This document shows positions 1 through 6,327 of a stretch of DNA of 11,256 bases, piece by piece. A program made the translations under genes and the position numbers. The notes beneath the pieces were generated by a model, which saw only the letters and a program-made list of their open reading frames with translations, was not told the origin of the DNA and did not search any database. The first letter of the stretch is position 1, and each line of letters opens with the position of its first letter. Source of the DNA: Euryarchaeota archaeon UBA175 (GTDB taxonomy: Archaea > Thermoplasmatota > Poseidoniia > Poseidoniales > Thalassarchaeaceae); assembly GCA_002497895.1 (NCBI GenBank), contig DAFD01000063.1:12375-23630 (forward strand), written 5' to 3'.

Positions 1-633
1 GCACCCCTGCTTGTCGCTCCCGGGGATGACCTGGGTGATTCTGGGGAGCTCGAAGCCGGGCATGGCGTTCTCGCCATCGATGGTCGGCTTCGTGCATTGA
101 AGCAAGGAAGAATGAGTAATCGAGACGGTACAGTCTCGGTCGAGCCGCGACGCACCGCATACGTGCCGCGGCCAAGCGATCTCGTGATCGGATACATCGA
201 GGGGTGCACCAGCAATATCTGGTTCATCGACATTGGTGCCCCGTTCAACGCGATTCTACCAATGAGCCTCGGACCATCCAAGGCTGAGTTTGGTGGTATC
301 AGAAAGGTCCTCGACATCGGTGACGCAATCCTTTGTCGAGTACAAGAGGTCGAAGAGAATCATTCGAGCGTCGTGACGATGAAAGGAATGGGTCTGCGTG
401 CAATTCGCTCCGGCAGCGTGGAGGACATTGATCCTCACCTGCTTGGCCGACTTATCGGTCGCGGAGGCAATAACCTCCGCCAACTCAAGGAAGACACGGA
501 ATGCCGTGTCGTAGCCGGCGATAATGGCCGGGTATGGCTCGATGGTGACCTAAGTGGTATCATCGATGCTCGTGACAGACTCAACGCGCTTCTCACAGAA
601 GCGAAAGTAGAGGAATACAGAGGTGATGCTTGA
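1..633 (+). CDS. rrp4: Exosome complex RNA-binding subunit Rrp4 (5' end outside window)
   Basis: Rrp4 forms the RNA-binding cap on the archaeal exosome and feeds RNA 3' ends into the Rrp41/Rrp42 ring. The reading frame is open from base 1, so the true start lies upstream; 210 residues are visible, close to full length for the family (about 220-240). Numbering from the first visible codon, residues 1-50 fit the N-terminal domain (an APGD motif near 6-9 and a glycine-rich hairpin). Residues about 54-130 fit an S1 domain. Residues about 140-205 fit a KH domain with the loop IGRGG at 152-156. An internal TTG at 97 could be mistaken for the start, but the coding signal upstream of it reads as the conserved N-terminal domain. 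The stop TGA shares a base with the rrp41 start, which implies translational coupling. Assignment is strengthened by the following rrp41-rrp42 pair. Confidence 0.95.
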   Translation, partial: APLLVAPGDDLGDSGELEAGHGVLAIDGRLRALKQGRMSNRDGTVSVEPRRTAYVPRPSDLVIGYIEGCTSNIWFIDIGAPFNAILPMSLGPSKAEFGGIRKVLDIGDAILCRVQEVEENHSSVVTMKGMGLRAIRSGSVEDIDPHLLGRLIGRGGNNLRQLKEDTECRVVAGDNGRVWLDGDLSGIIDARDRLNALLTEAKVEEYRGDA

Positions 634-1349
634 TGGGCGGATACGGAGATGTGCAGTGCATAGATGAGAATGGAATTCGCTTAGATGGTAGGACCAAGGA
701 TGAGGTTCGGCCAGTACACATTGAGACTGGAGTAGTTCCAGTCGCCGATGGCTCGGCTCGAATGACATGGGGTCTGAACGATGTCATTGCAGCAGTTTAC
801 GGACCTATGGAAGCTCACCCTCGTAAGATTCAGCGCCAAGACCGTGCTGTGCTTGATGTGCGCTACAATATGGCGCCTTTCTCAACAACAGACAGGATTC
901 GTCCAGGATTTAATCGCCGAAGCCGTGAAATTTCCAAGGTTACGGCTGAAGCGCTCGAGAGCGTAGTGCTGACTGAACTCTACCCACGCAGCAAGATCCG
1001 CGTCGAAATCGAGATCATCTGCGCTGAGGCAGGTACTCGCTGCGCAGGAATCACAGCGGCATCTGTCGCTCTTGCACACGCTGGAATCCCAATGAGCGAC
1101 ATGGTAGTCTCAGTTGCCAGCGGGAAGGTCCACGATATCGTGGTCTGCGATCTGAACAAAGAAGAGGACAATTACGGTGAGGCAGACCTTCCAATGGGAA
1201 TCCTACCTAACTCCGGAGAACTTGTCTTCTTGCAGATGGACGGCGATCTTTCGCCGGATCAATTCCAGGAAGCTTGGGATTACAATATGGAAGCCGCTAA
1301 GGTGATTCACGCCGAGATGGTTCGCGCTCTCAGAGGAGGTGATGAGTGA
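633..1349 (+). CDS. rrp41: Exosome catalytic subunit Rrp41 (RNase PH family)
   Basis: Rrp41 is the active phosphorolytic 3'-5' exoribonuclease subunit of the archaeal exosome. It forms a hexameric ring of Rrp41-Rrp42 dimers and releases nucleoside diphosphates from RNA using phosphate. The protein is 238 residues, the normal size. The RNase PH start signature (RLDGRTKDEVRP) lies near residues 16-27 and the RNA-contacting segment RRSREISK near 95-102. The phosphate-loop motif GTR is at about 134-136, followed by AGITAASVALAHAG. EADLPM near 183-188 contains the expected catalytic aspartate (about 185). The ATG at 633 overlaps the rrp4 stop (TGATG), and GAGGTGAT at 619-626 provides a good SD. 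A TTG one codon upstream is in frame but less likely. All active-site features I can check are present, so this should be the working nuclease. Confidence 0.96.
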   Translation: MGGYGDVQCIDENGIRLDGRTKDEVRPVHIETGVVPVADGSARMTWGLNDVIAAVYGPMEAHPRKIQRQDRAVLDVRYNMAPFSTTDRIRPGFNRRSREISKVTAEALESVVLTELYPRSKIRVEIEIICAEAGTRCAGITAASVALAHAGIPMSDMVVSVASGKVHDIVVCDLNKEEDNYGEADLPMGILPNSGELVFLQMDGDLSPDQFQEAWDYNMEAAKVIHAEMVRALRGGDE

Positions 1350-2140
1350 TGGCTATCCCACTTGTCCCGAAACTCCTACGCGCTCATCTCGCCGAACTTG
1401 CCGCTGAAGATCAGCGTCACGACGGTCGGGGTCGCTTTGCTGGCCGTGACACTGAACTCGAGATCAACTGTCTGCAACGCGCAGAGGGTTCTGCCATGGT
1501 ACGTATGGGTGACACCATCGTTTACGCTGGTGTCAAGTTCCAGATCATGACTCCATACCCAGACCGACCTAACCAAGGTGGTTTGATGTGCAGCGCCGAA
1601 GTTCGTCCAGTTGCAGGACGAAACTGGGAACCAGGTCCACCAAGCCCCGAATCAATCGAATTAGGGCGTGTTGTCGACCGCGGAATCCGCGAGTCAGGTT
1701 GCATTAACACAGAGGATTTGTGTTTGATTCCAGGCGAGAAAGCCTGGCAGGTTATTCTCGACTTATTCGCAATATCTGACGATGGAAATTTGTTCGATGC
1801 TTTCGCTCTGGCTGGTATCGCCGCTCTGAAGAGTGCAGTAGTCCCTGCTGAGCGATTCGGTGTTGGTGAGGATCGACCACTCGGTGTCGCAAAGACTCCA
1901 GTCATGTGTTCATATCACAAGGTCGGAGGTCGCTTCGTTTACGATGCTGACAAGAGAGAAGAGCTTGGAGGCGATGAGCGAATTCACATCACCCTTGGTG
2001 ATGATGACCACGTTCATTCATTGCAGAAGGGTCTAAAGGGAATCTTCACGGCCGCCGAATTCGCTGAGATCATGGATCAGGCACGCTCGAGGTGCGCCGA
2101 ACTCCGCGATCTAATCGATGAAAAACTGGAAGGTGAGTGA
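1349..2140 (+). CDS. rrp42: Exosome structural subunit Rrp42 (RNase PH family)
   Basis: Rrp42 is the second RNase PH-fold subunit. It is catalytically inert itself in studied archaeal exosomes but is needed to build the ring and bind RNA next to Rrp41. The 263-residue length matches the family (about 260-275). Visible signatures are DGRGRFAGRDTELEIN at 25-40, GSAMVRMGDTIVYAGVK at 47-63, and the basic stretch GRVVDRGIRES at 106-116. The C-terminal half has the family pattern GNLFDAFALAGIAALK near 146-161. The sequence lacks the Rrp41-type GTR and EADxPM active-site motifs, as expected. The ATG overlaps the rrp41 stop by one base, and a strong SD (GAGGAGGTGATG) begins about 14 bases upstream. 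Next to rrp4 and rrp41 the assignment is secure. Confidence 0.95.
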   Translation: MAIPLVPKLLRAHLAELAAEDQRHDGRGRFAGRDTELEINCLQRAEGSAMVRMGDTIVYAGVKFQIMTPYPDRPNQGGLMCSAEVRPVAGRNWEPGPPSPESIELGRVVDRGIRESGCINTEDLCLIPGEKAWQVILDLFAISDDGNLFDAFALAGIAALKSAVVPAERFGVGEDRPLGVAKTPVMCSYHKVGGRFVYDADKREELGGDERIHITLGDDDHVHSLQKGLKGIFTAAEFAEIMDQARSRCAELRDLIDEKLEGE

Positions 2141-2141
2141 T

Positions 2142-2510
2142 ATGGCAAAGAGAACACAGAAGGCGGGTGCAACCGCCAAGTTCGGTCCACGATACGGTGT
2201 TAGTGTTCGTCGCCGTGCTGGCTCAGCCCTCAAGAAGAAGTCGCGTAAGTACACTTGTCCTGTCTGCCAATACCAGAAAGTCACACGTAAGGTGGCTGGG
2301 ATTTGGGAGTGCAAGAAGTGCTCACACACATTCTCTGGCGGAGTTTGGGAGCCATTCACCCGCGCCACAGACGCGAATTCACGCGTCATCCGTCGCGGTA
2401 TGGAAGGCGCTACGGCGACTGACATGACCGTCATTGCTCAGCAGGCCGCTCTCGATTATGAGCGCAAGCTTGCGGCTGGTGAGATGGATGTCAGCGGCGA
2501 AGAAGAGTGA
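2142..2510 (+). CDS. rpl37ae: 50S ribosomal protein L37Ae with C-terminal extension
   Basis: This is a zinc-ribbon protein of the large ribosomal subunit (eL43 family). The MAKRTQKAG start and GPRYGVSVRRR at 15-25 are family hallmarks. Four cysteines, C39-x2-C42 and C57-x2-C60, form the C4 zinc site, followed by HTFSGGVWEP. The ATG lies one base after the rrp42 stop, with GGTGAG at 2132-2137 as SD. Archaeal family members are usually about 80-95 residues, whereas this one is 122. The extra roughly 30-35 C-terminal residues (after about 88) are alanine- and glutamate-rich, look helical and end in an acidic tail. The end of the gene overlaps the start of the pcc1-like gene, and its last codons encode that gene's SD, so the extension is genuinely translated in frame unless a stop was missed. 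Confidence 0.94.
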   Translation: MAKRTQKAGATAKFGPRYGVSVRRRAGSALKKKSRKYTCPVCQYQKVTRKVAGIWECKKCSHTFSGGVWEPFTRATDANSRVIRRGMEGATATDMTVIAQQAALDYERKLAAGEMDVSGEEE

Positions 2511-2715
2511 AGCTATCCAGCTCACCTTGAAGGTCAAAAGCCGATTTGCCGAAGCCTTGGAGGCTTCTCTAATCACAGAGGCTGAGGTCAGTCGTGATAC
2601 TGATACAATCGTTGTGCAGGAGTCCGAAGCAGTCTTTGTGGACATGCGTGCACGCTGGAATACAGTGATGCGAGGGCTTGCAGCAGCCGACGAGGCATTG
2701 AAAACGCTCGATTGA
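2488..2715 (+). CDS. pcc1: Pcc1-like KEOPS complex subunit
   Basis: This is a probable Pcc1, the small dimerising subunit of the KEOPS complex that supports Kae1 in making t6A on ANN-decoding tRNAs. The 75-residue protein fits the family size (about 75-90). It has the expected pattern of a strand (AIQLTLKVKS), a helix (RFAEALEASL), strands around DTIVVQESEAVFVDMRA, and a C-terminal helix (RWNTVMRGLAAADEALKTL) resembling the 'RAxxNSxLRxLxxAxxVL' end of Pcc1. I chose the ATG at 2488 because GGTGAG at 2478-2483 gives a well-spaced SD inside the preceding gene; longer in-frame extensions upstream would run antiparallel to no conserved residues. It overlaps rpl37ae by 23 bp. Position between rpl37ae and prefoldin beta is the usual one in archaeal exosome operons. 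The family is short and divergent, so the call rests on pattern plus context. Confidence 0.8.
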   Translation: MSAAKKSEAIQLTLKVKSRFAEALEASLITEAEVSRDTDTIVVQESEAVFVDMRARWNTVMRGLAAADEALKTLD

Positions 2716-2732
2716 GACAGCGGGGTGGGAAC

Positions 2733-3041
2733 ATGGTCGACCAACAGCAAATTCAGAGCCTCGTGCAAGAACTACAGATGGTTCGTGGTCAGATACAATC
2801 ACTGACCAGTCAACTGAATGAGATTTCACTAACAATTGAAGCTCTGGCTTCTCAAGACCCCGAACGCTCAGTTTACCGGGCTCTCGGTGGCATTTTACTC
2901 GAAGTCGATGATCGCGCGACACTAACTTCGGACCTTGAATCATCGCGTGAAACCATAGAATCTCATCTCAAGACGCTCAGCGCGCGTGAATCTGAAATTA
3001 GATCTCAGTACTCCGAAGCTGTTGAATCTCTGGATGATTGA
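2733..3041 (+). CDS. pfdB: Prefoldin subunit beta
   Basis: Prefoldin beta pairs with two alpha subunits in an α2β4 jellyfish-shaped chaperone that holds unfolded proteins and passes them to the thermosome. The 102-residue sequence has an N-terminal coiled-coil helix (about 2-48, rich in Q, L, I). It then has the conserved beta-hairpin segment RSVYRALGGILLEVDDRATL near 46-66 and a second coiled-coil helix to the end. It is slightly shorter than the usual 110-120, mainly at the C-terminus. The ATG at 2733 is preceded by a G-rich SD (GGGGTGGGA at 2722-2730). A TTG at 2712 overlapping the pcc1 stop is in frame but would add residues without family similarity. It lies 17 bp after the pcc1-like gene and 8 bp before the DHH gene, in one transcript by spacing. 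Confidence 0.92.
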   Translation: MVDQQQIQSLVQELQMVRGQIQSLTSQLNEISLTIEALASQDPERSVYRALGGILLEVDDRATLTSDLESSRETIESHLKTLSARESEIRSQYSEAVESLDD

Positions 3042-3049
3042 GGGATTAG

Positions 3050-4024
3050 ATGCAACTCGATATGACACCGCTCACTGAGTGGGTCGATTCAGCAGCAAAA
3101 CGCGGCGCTATTGCCGTCGTTACTCATCGAAACGGCGATATGGATACAATCGGTTCAGGAATCGTCCTAGCGAGGGGAATTGAAAATGCTCGAGCCTGTG
3201 GATTGTATATTGGTACACTAGCGCGCAGGATGCTAGACGGGTATTCATTCGATTTCATGCAAATAGATGCTGACCGCCCTGCTTTCCCACGTAGTTTGGG
3301 GGGAATCATCGTGGTTGATTGTGCATCGCCAAGTCAAGTCGGGTTCACTCTTCCCGATGTGCCACTATGTGTGGTCGATCATCATTCATCTGCTTCTGAC
3401 CCATGGCCAGAAGATGCGTTGATACTGCGAGGCGATGTATCTTCCACCGCTGAGATGGTTTGGGCTTGGATTAGAGACACTGACCTTCTCTGTTCTGCTG
3501 AGGATGCTACTCTTCTTCTCGCAGCAATCATTTCGGACACTGGTCGCTTCAAGCATTCACGTGCAGGATGCCATCGCCGGGTCGATGAAATCAGCGAAGT
3601 ATCAGGCATCGACCCTGTCGATGTAATCGAGAAGATGGAATCTGAAGACCTCAGCCATTCACAGCGCATTGCAATTCTCAAGGCAGTAGGTCGCTGTGAA
3701 TCACATCAAATCGGAGATTTGGTAGTGGCAACAACGCGAGCTAGCACACACGAAGGTGTAGTTGCTCACGCATTACTCGCATCCGGTGCTCATGTCGCCT
3801 TAGTCCACAAGAAAACACCAGATGGCCTCAGAGTCACCGGCCGCGCCAGTAGGACAGGGACTCAGAAAGGGGCCGATATCGGTTCTGTGATGAAAACCGT
3901 CGCTGGTCGTTTAGGTGGCGAAGGCGGTGGTCATCCAGGTGCTGCAGGCTGGTCAGGACAGTGTCATCCAGTAGAACTCCAATCGACTCTTCTGGCTGCA
4001 TTAACTTCGGAGTTGATTGGATGA
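3050..4024 (+). CDS. DHH/DHHA1 family phosphoesterase (RecJ/NrnA-like)
   Basis: This is a manganese-dependent phosphoesterase of the DHH superfamily, 324 residues. The family hydrolyses phosphodiester bonds in short RNAs or DNA, cyclic dinucleotides, pAp or polyphosphate; which substrate applies here cannot be read from sequence. Metal-ligand motifs appear in order: HRNGDMDTIGS at 26-36, the aspartate of VVDCASP at 90, the signature DHH at 110-112, and AIISDTGRF at 159-167 (D163). The C-terminal DHHA1 domain ends with GRLGGEGGGHPGAAG at 286-300, the substrate-binding glycine motif. Motif I has G where many relatives have P (HxNPDxD). The gene starts 8 bp after pfdB with a weak SD (GAGGGA). 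DHH proteins next to exosome/prefoldin genes recur in euryarchaea, which suggests a role in clearing short RNA products, but that is inference. Confidence 0.9.
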   Translation: MQLDMTPLTEWVDSAAKRGAIAVVTHRNGDMDTIGSGIVLARGIENARACGLYIGTLARRMLDGYSFDFMQIDADRPAFPRSLGGIIVVDCASPSQVGFTLPDVPLCVVDHHSSASDPWPEDALILRGDVSSTAEMVWAWIRDTDLLCSAEDATLLLAAIISDTGRFKHSRAGCHRRVDEISEVSGIDPVDVIEKMESEDLSHSQRIAILKAVGRCESHQIGDLVVATTRASTHEGVVAHALLASGAHVALVHKKTPDGLRVTGRASRTGTQKGADIGSVMKTVAGRLGGEGGGHPGAAGWSGQCHPVELQSTLLAALTSELIG

Positions 4025-4971
4025 GCGACATTCGAGAAATTCTCAATCGTTTGAATTCGGGCGAAATTACTGCTGCAGATGTGCCCGATGAAATGATCCT
4101 ACAAGTTGCTGCCGAGGTTCTTTTTGTTGAGGCCGAGGGACAAGATGAGATTCTCACTCGACTTAGTCCACTACAACGTGATGTTCTCGGTCTCCAAGCT
4201 ATGTTGATGGAAGGAGATCTTGCTAGTGCTGTGGTGTTGAGTGAAGAATTACTCGCGCGTTCTCGTTCCAAAGAAGAGCGTGACCATGAATGCGAGGTCA
4301 GAGTTCGTATGGAGCGTGCATTACTTGCAGTCGATGGCCCAGAAACATCCGGTTTGGAATTGAAGTGGTGTACTGATAGACTCAAGGCCATTGCACCGGG
4401 AAGTGCACTTCACGGAATTTCACTCTTGAATCAAAGCGCCTGGCACGCCAATAATGGCGAAGTAATGATGGCGTTGGCAGTCCATGCCGACATCACTCGA
4501 AATAGTGGTCACCCACCTGAAATCAGAGGTCTTTCACGACTCGAGGTCGGAAGGATTCTCACTGCTCTCGACGACCTCGATCCTGCGATGCGTCATCTTT
4601 GGACTGCAAAAGCCGTTTTCGCAGATGCGGGAATGGTAGCCGAATCAGTAGTCGCTTCTTTGGAATGGCTAGATTTGGCTCTCGAAGAAGTTGTTGAAGA
4701 TGCCCCTAGCATGCTCGACAGAATCCAGAATGCTGCCCCACGTGCCGTTCCCGGCTCATCTTGGATTCCGGCTAATCGTTCCGATGTGGTCGATGTGGTT
4801 GAGCATATTCTGCCTATTCTGCTCACTGATGTAGGTGGGATGGAGCGCAATGATCTAGGATTAATCATCGACGCCTCGCAAATCTTGGAAGAATCATCGT
4901 GGAGCGAGGCGATTTCCGAGAAGTCAGATTCGATTCAGGACGCCAGACTTCTCGAAGCACTCCAATCGTGA
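4021..4971 (+). CDS. Helical-repeat (TPR-like) protein of unknown function
   Basis: I do not recognise this 316-residue protein. It is soluble, with no signal peptide or membrane segment, and is almost wholly helical by composition. Residues about 55-220 read as degenerate TPR-like helix pairs: LQAMLMEGDLASAVVLSEEL near 58-77, LLNQSAWHANNGEVMMALAV near 135-154, and GRILTALDDLDPAMRHLWTA near 177-196. The N-terminus (EILNRLNSGEITAADVPDEM) resembles a short helical cap. The ATG overlaps the DHH stop as ATGA, so it is probably translationally coupled to that gene and is the last member of the exosome operon. Such solenoids usually mediate protein contacts, so a partner in the same operon is a reasonable guess but nothing more. 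Its last 37 bp overlap the convergent NUDIX gene. Confidence 0.8.
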   Translation: MSDIREILNRLNSGEITAADVPDEMILQVAAEVLFVEAEGQDEILTRLSPLQRDVLGLQAMLMEGDLASAVVLSEELLARSRSKEERDHECEVRVRMERALLAVDGPETSGLELKWCTDRLKAIAPGSALHGISLLNQSAWHANNGEVMMALAVHADITRNSGHPPEIRGLSRLEVGRILTALDDLDPAMRHLWTAKAVFADAGMVAESVVASLEWLDLALEEVVEDAPSMLDRIQNAAPRAVPGSSWIPANRSDVVDVVEHILPILLTDVGGMERNDLGLIIDASQILEESSWSEAISEKSDSIQDARLLEALQS

Positions 4972-5339
4972 TCGAGCAATTTCTGGATTTCATCGTCTCC
5001 CCAGTAGAGTTCTCCTGGTATTTCGACACACCAACCGACTTCGCTGATACTTTCGTCGTCTGATTCCCATCCGTAGGGTTGTGGCTCTTCGTCAATTTCG
5101 ACACGGACCACCGTACCGCCTTCGAATAGATTTTCATCGTATGATGTTGCTACACCAAGGAGTCCAGTTTCTTCGAATAATTCTCGCAGTGCAGCGATTT
5201 CATTCGGTTCGTGCTCTCCAATTGTTCCGCCGGGTAATTCCCACCCTCGTGTGTTGTGCTTGACCATCAACCAACAAGGAATTTCCAACGATTGTTTTGG
5301 CACTCCCCAAACGACTACCCAGGGCTCTTCATCAGTCAT
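4935..5339 (-). CDS. NUDIX hydrolase
   Basis: This is a metal-dependent hydrolase of a nucleoside diphosphate linked to another group; the specific substrate is not evident. The 134-residue protein holds a complete Nudix box, G-x5-E-x7-RE-L-x-EE-x-GL, from G38 to L60, with R52, E53, E56 and E57 as the catalytic or metal residues. The box is preceded by the typical GWELPGG. Strands before and after it (WVVVWGVP; GGTVVRVEID) fit the compact Nudix fold. The start ATG at 5339 lies within the end of the upstream TPR gene (8-bp overlap, ATGACTGA), so this is the last gene of a minus-strand operon. The acidic C-terminal part (DDESISEVGW to WGDDEIQ) is unassigned. The 3' end overlaps the opposite-strand helical protein gene by 37 bp. 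Confidence 0.9.
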   Translation of the reverse strand: MTDEEPWVVVWGVPKQSLEIPCWLMVKHNTRGWELPGGTIGEHEPNEIAALRELFEETGLLGVATSYDENLFEGGTVVRVEIDEEPQPYGWESDDESISEVGWCVEIPGELYWGDDEIQKLLDHDWSASRSLAS

Positions 5340-6318
5340 TTGACATCGCCTCGCGGATGGATTCGGCGAATGTTTGTGCTTCAGTGTCGCCTTCGGCAGC
5401 GAGGCGGCGAGCAATGAAGAAGGCCTCAGAATGTCTACCTTCATCTGCCAGTCTCATTGCTCGACTCAACTCAGATTCTATTGTATCGGATTCTTCTCTC
5501 GATTGTTGATTTGATGTAACGCTCGCAGAGGCTGGAGTAGCTAGGTTCTGCATACGTGCGAGGAACTCAACTCTGTCTTTGATATCCGGGGCCTTCCAAG
5601 GAGTTACGTCTCCTCCATCTATCCTAGCCTCCATACGATCACGGAATTCATCACGTGATCTGAGCGTAGGTGAATGTGTCTGTGCTTGGTCGTAGCAGAA
5701 CCAGGCATGGTCGTATTCTGCTCGTCTTTCGTGCAATCTGCCCATGCGCGCCCATGTTTCGTGATTCGATGGACGTTGGGCGAGCAGTTTACCTGTCAAT
5801 TCGAGATACTCATCTTCGTATCCATCCTCAAGCAGACGTTCCATTCGACGGGAAAACAGAATGTTTGCACGCTGATCAGTAAAATCCAATTTACGGACAC
5901 GTTCAATGAATGATACAACTCCACCGGCCGCACTTACCATTTCCCACCATGAATCTGGGTCTAGGGGGTCTACCGCGAGAGCACCTTCTAGCAGTGTTTT
6001 GGCAGAGCCTGTTAAGTCGACTCCATCGAGTTGAGCAAGTAATTCTGGGTCGCGGCCGAGAATAAGGAATAATTCGTCAAGGACTGCCCTGATTCCATTT
6101 CCATCCTGCGCTTTGACCTTGATTTCAAGCAGGATGCGCCAATTATCTGGATGTGTAAAATCGTGTAGAACAGCTTGCCGGGCACTTTGTTCAGCCCAAC
6201 TCAGATTGCTCGCCTCGGATTCAGCAAGTTTGAGGAATTTACTGGCCTGACTTCTATGGCGATTACCAAGGCTTCGTCGGGGATGTTGCAGGCTCGCTCC
6301 GATGTCGGATGCAGCCAT
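5332..6318 (-). CDS. TPR-repeat protein of unknown function
   Basis: This 328-residue soluble protein is made of tetratricopeptide-like helices. The clearest repeat is residues about 184-217 (NHETWARMGRLHERRAEYDH followed by AWFCYDQAQ). Another is at about 284-310 (LSRAMRLADEGRHSEAFFIA), and weaker repeats lie at about 40-90 and 105-130. Residues 1-25 are basic and probably flexible, and 255-282 form a low-complexity Ser/Thr/Gln linker. No catalytic motif, signal peptide or membrane span is visible. The start ATG is 9 bp after the ubiD-like stop, with GAGGTT as SD, and the gene end overlaps the NUDIX start, so the three genes form one transcript. A scaffold or adaptor role is typical of TPR proteins, but no partner can be named from sequence. 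Its operon position next to a decarboxylase gives no clear functional link. Confidence 0.82.
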   Translation of the reverse strand: MAASDIGASLQHPRRSLGNRHRSQASKFLKLAESEASNLSWAEQSARQAVLHDFTHPDNWRILLEIKVKAQDGNGIRAVLDELFLILGRDPELLAQLDGVDLTGSAKTLLEGALAVDPLDPDSWWEMVSAAGGVVSFIERVRKLDFTDQRANILFSRRMERLLEDGYEDEYLELTGKLLAQRPSNHETWARMGRLHERRAEYDHAWFCYDQAQTHSPTLRSRDEFRDRMEARIDGGDVTPWKAPDIKDRVEFLARMQNLATPASASVTSNQQSREESDTIESELSRAMRLADEGRHSEAFFIARRLAAEGDTEAQTFAESIREAMSND

Positions 6319-6327
6319 ATCAGAACC

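Noticed and set aside
97..633. A separate 178-residue gene starting at the TTG at 97
   Set aside because: The same frame is open to base 1, and the upstream codons read as the Rrp4 N-terminal domain, so this is an internal TTG.
1522..1905. A 127-codon open frame on the minus strand inside rrp42
   Set aside because: It is antisense to a strongly conserved gene, its composition (many S, P, R) is that of a shadow frame, and no family resemblance is visible.
3142..3153. Repeat of GATACAATCGG shared with the EF-2 upstream dyad
   Set aside because: The copy here is inside the DHH motif coding region, where it encodes conserved residues, and it lacks the second arm, so the match is probably chance.
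3834..4391. A 185-codon open frame on the minus strand across the DHH/helical-protein junction
   Set aside because: It is rich in S, R and T, has no motif, and lies antisense to two well-supported genes; typical of a shadow frame.
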